From Aurantimonas sp. HBX-1 (lineage in GTDB: Bacteria > Pseudomonadota > Alphaproteobacteria > Rhizobiales > Rhizobiaceae): a stretch of DNA of 64,000 bases. The notes under the pieces were generated by a model. The model was not told the DNA's origin. It saw nothing but the letters and a program-made list of their open reading frames with translations, and made no database searches. Below, piece after piece: positions 62,223 to 64,000 of the stretch (the stretch's first letter is position 1; each line of letters opens with the position of its first letter). The stretch covers positions 4,239,501 through 4,303,500 of the forward strand of contig NZ_CP090066.1 of assembly GCF_021391535.1 (NCBI RefSeq). Direction: 5' to 3'. A program made the position numbers and the translations under genes.

Positions 62223-62786
62223 ATGAGCGCCCACACGATCCGCCCCGCCCGCCCCGAGGATGTCCCGGCCCTTCGCGACATCTACGAGGAGGCCGTCCTC
62301 AACGGCACCGCCACCTACGAGCTGGTCCCCCCGGACCTCGCCGAGATGCGCGCGCGCTTCGCCGCGATCACCGACGTCGGCTACCCGTTCATCGTCGCCG
62401 AAGACCACCATGGCACCGTGCTCGGCTACGCCTATGCCAGCGCCTTCCGGCACCGGCCGGCCTATCGTTGGTCGGTCGAGGATTCGATCTACCTGGCGCC
62501 GGAAGCCCGGGGCCGCGGCATCGGCCGCGATCTGCTGACACGGCTCGTCGAGCTGTGCAGCGAGAGCGGCTTTCGTCAGATGATCGCGGTGATCGGCGGG
62601 GCCGACAACGAGGCGTCGATCCGGGTGCACCGGCGCGCCGGCTTCCGCATGATCGGGACGTTCGAGGGTTCGGGCTTCAAGTTCGGCCGCTGGATCGACA
62701 CGGTGCTGATGCAGATGCAGCTCGGCGACGGCAAGACGTCGCTGCCGGACGAGACGGCATTTCCGGGAACGCTCTACGGCGGGTGA
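62223..62786 (+). CDS. GNAT family N-acetyltransferase, phosphinothricin-type
   Basis: A 187-residue GNAT of the PAT/YncA group: IRPARPEDVPALRDIYEEAVLNGTATYE, YRWSVEDSIYLAPEARGRGIGRDLLTRLVE (CoA loop) and GGADNEASIRVHRRAGFRMIGTFEGSGFKFGRWIDTVLMQ. Natural substrates of such chromosomal homologues include methionine sulfoximine and sulfone; herbicide resistance is only by homology. It stands alone after the BI-1 terminator and converges with DUF2794. Confidence 0.9.
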   Translation: MSAHTIRPARPEDVPALRDIYEEAVLNGTATYELVPPDLAEMRARFAAITDVGYPFIVAEDHHGTVLGYAYASAFRHRPAYRWSVEDSIYLAPEARGRGIGRDLLTRLVELCSESGFRQMIAVIGGADNEASIRVHRRAGFRMIGTFEGSGFKFGRWIDTVLMQMQLGDGKTSLPDETAFPGTLYGG

Positions 62787-62799
62787 GGGGACCGGCCGG

Positions 62800-63174
62800 T
62801 CAGGCTTTGTCGGCGAGCGCCAGCGCCTTGTCGAAGACCTGCAGCACGTTCGCCAGGTCGTGGCCGCGCTTCATCACCAGCCCGCCGGCCGCAACCACCT
62901 GGTAGGCGCCCTGCTTGCGGGCGAGCTTGGGATTCTTCTCGATGCGGTAGAGCGGCATCTCGCTGGTGCGGCGGAACACCGAGAACACCGCGCGCTCCTT
63001 CAGCATGTCGATGGCGTAGTCGCGCCATTCGCCGGCCGAGACCATGCGTCCGTAGATGCGCAGGATCTGCGACAGCTCGCGGCGATCGAAGGAGACCACG
63101 GGATTTCGGGAACGGTTGTCGGGAAAGGCGAGAAGATTGGCCGCCGCGTCACCGTTCGTCGCGAAATCCTGCAA
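62800..63174 (-). CDS. DUF2794 protein, TTG start
   Basis: A 124-residue soluble protein of the alphaproteobacterial DUF2794 family: NPVVSFDRRELSQILRIYGRMVSAGEWRDYAIDML, AVFSVFRRTSEMPLYRIEKNPKL and VMKRGHDLANVLQVFDKALAL. No ATG or GTG fits; TTG 63174 with GAGGGG seven bases upstream is the best start and leaves a short leader before the domain. Function unknown. It follows the DUF1223 gene by 149 bases on the same strand. Confidence 0.85.
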   Translation of the reverse strand: MQDFATNGDAAANLLAFPDNRSRNPVVSFDRRELSQILRIYGRMVSAGEWRDYAIDMLKERAVFSVFRRTSEMPLYRIEKNPKLARKQGAYQVVAAGGLVMKRGHDLANVLQVFDKALALADKA

Positions 63175-63323
63175 GATGAGACCCCTCGTCCGATCCGTCT
63201 GCGCCGTCCTGAGGGCGCGTGTCGTGTCCCCAAGATAAGGGTCGGGACGGGCGATGCAACCGGAAGCCTCGCCTCCCTGGCCCGCAAAGGGGACGGGCGC
63301 CGGCCAAGGCGGCCCGCCTGCCG

Positions 63324-64000
63324 CTACTCCGGGGAAAATTCCAGCTGCGCCGCCGCGATGATCGGGCCCGGCGCACCGTCGGCGGTCACCGACTGCAGGA
63401 TGGCGGCGCAGCCGAGCTTGCGCTTGTCCGGTCCGAACAGCGTCACCAGCGGCAGGTCGATCTCCATCGTCTCGCCGGTCCACATGCCGAGCACCCGCCA
63501 GTCCTTGACGGCATGGGTGTTGGCCAGCGTGTGGCCGCTGTTCTCGCCGCGTTCGACGGCGACGGGCGCCTCGTCGACGAAGGTCACGAGCATCAGCACG
63601 GGCGTCTGCCCGCCCGGGCTGGCGGCGGCGCCCTTGGCGGTGATGTGCAGCCGGTCGGCGACGACCGACAGATCTATATTGGCGGCCGAGGCGCGGGCCG
63701 GAAGCCCTTCGGCCTCGAGCAGGCGGCGCAGCTTGGCCTCGTGTGAGCCGACCACCGCGGCCTTGCCGTTGACCACCGCCTGCGGCGTGTAGATCGTCGT
63801 CGTCGCGAAGGATTTGGCATAGGCGCGCTGGCGATCGGTGTTCGCCGCCGAGCCGAACGTGTCGCGCCAGCCGATATAGTCCCAGTAGTCGACGTGGTAG
63901 GCGAGGGCGAGGATGCCCGGCTCATCGGCCAGCCGGGTCAGCAGCGCCTCGGCGGGCGGGCATGACGAGCAGCCCTGGCTGGTGAACATCTCGATGACGT
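63324..64000 (-). CDS. DUF1223 thioredoxin-like protein, N-terminus outside window
   Basis: The C-terminal 225 residues of a DUF1223 protein; the frame is open through the right edge (VIEMFTSQGCSSCPPAEALL), so the start and probably a signal peptide are missing. The CSSC pair sits where thioredoxin folds carry CXXC. DYWDYIGWRDTFGS, RQRAYAKSF, IYTPQAVVNG and LVTFVDEAP are family marks. A secreted or periplasmic redox role is inferred. In rhizobia this gene often follows acnA, which may lie just beyond the window. Confidence 0.9.
   Translation of the reverse strand, partial: VIEMFTSQGCSSCPPAEALLTRLADEPGILALAYHVDYWDYIGWRDTFGSAANTDRQRAYAKSFATTTIYTPQAVVNGKAAVVGSHEAKLRRLLEAEGLPARASAANIDLSVVADRLHITAKGAAASPGGQTPVLMLVTFVDEAPVAVERGENSGHTLANTHAVKDWRVLGMWTGETMEIDLPLVTLFGPDKRKLGCAAILQSVTADGAPGPIIAAAQLEFSPE

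Overview
The window is dense, GC-rich chromosome from an alphaproteobacterium, almost certainly of the order Hyphomicrobiales (Rhizobiales). The evidence is the gene content: a CenR-type response regulator, DUF1127, DUF2794, DUF1223, DUF2849 and IalB-family proteins, a hemC-hemD-mitofilin-hemY block, and an ftsK-lolA-xthA neighbourhood. I see no phage, transposase, integrase or CRISPR array. Apart from one AT-rich gene at 48.3-49.3 kb, the region reads as core genome. The genus cannot be fixed from the sequence alone.

Layout. 0-5 kb: start of a sulfite-assimilation type operon (DUF2849, cut by the left edge), a ubiquinone-pathway hydroxylase, tesB, and glnK-amtB behind a sigma-54 promoter. 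5-14 kb: ftsK, lolA, a fluoroacetate-dehalogenase-like hydrolase, xthA, a DUF2235 hydrolase, a cyclic-nucleotide-binding protein, and cenR divergent from an L,D-transpeptidase. 14-20 kb: a YdeP-type molybdopterin oxidoreductase facing the minus-strand run tsaD-gpsA-YciI-EVE-DUF3072-ETF-beta methyltransferase. 20-28 kb: plus-strand heme block hemC-hemD-mitofilin-hemY, then terB, a glutamine amidotransferase and a HAD phosphatase. 28-36 kb: a glyoxylate aminotransferase, GNAT, ppa, DUF1127, DUF167/yggT, tRNA-Ala(CGC), an MFS exporter and typA. 36-46 kb: a small basic protein, PhoD, M3 peptidase, MarR with a Bcr/CflA exporter, a site-2 protease with CBS domains, and a coupled ICMT/membrane-hydrolase pair. 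46-55 kb: LLM oxidoreductase, L-lactate permease, an AT-rich HNH nuclease gene directly behind argG, LysE, GST, an orphan BrnA, rlmN and ialB. 55-64 kb: YkvA, thpR, GNAT, the tesA-ybbA-ybbP export set, a BI-1 protein, GNAT, DUF2794 and a DUF1223 protein cut by the right edge.

Functional threads. Nitrogen sensing and ammonium uptake are encoded by glnK-amtB. Envelope construction and control is represented by ftsK, lolA, cenR, the L,D-transpeptidase, the site-2 protease, ialB and tesA-ybbAP. Heme synthesis genes run with their usual membrane-organising partners.

The strongest candidate for something new is the HNH protein with an unassigned C-terminal half, whose base composition is foreign to its surroundings. 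Other points worth a second look are the DUF167 gene, which seems to start at a CTG codon inside a CTGA overlap, the ATGA-coupled membrane hydrolase/isoprenylcysteine-methyltransferase-like pair, and the BrnA antitoxin with no toxin beside it.
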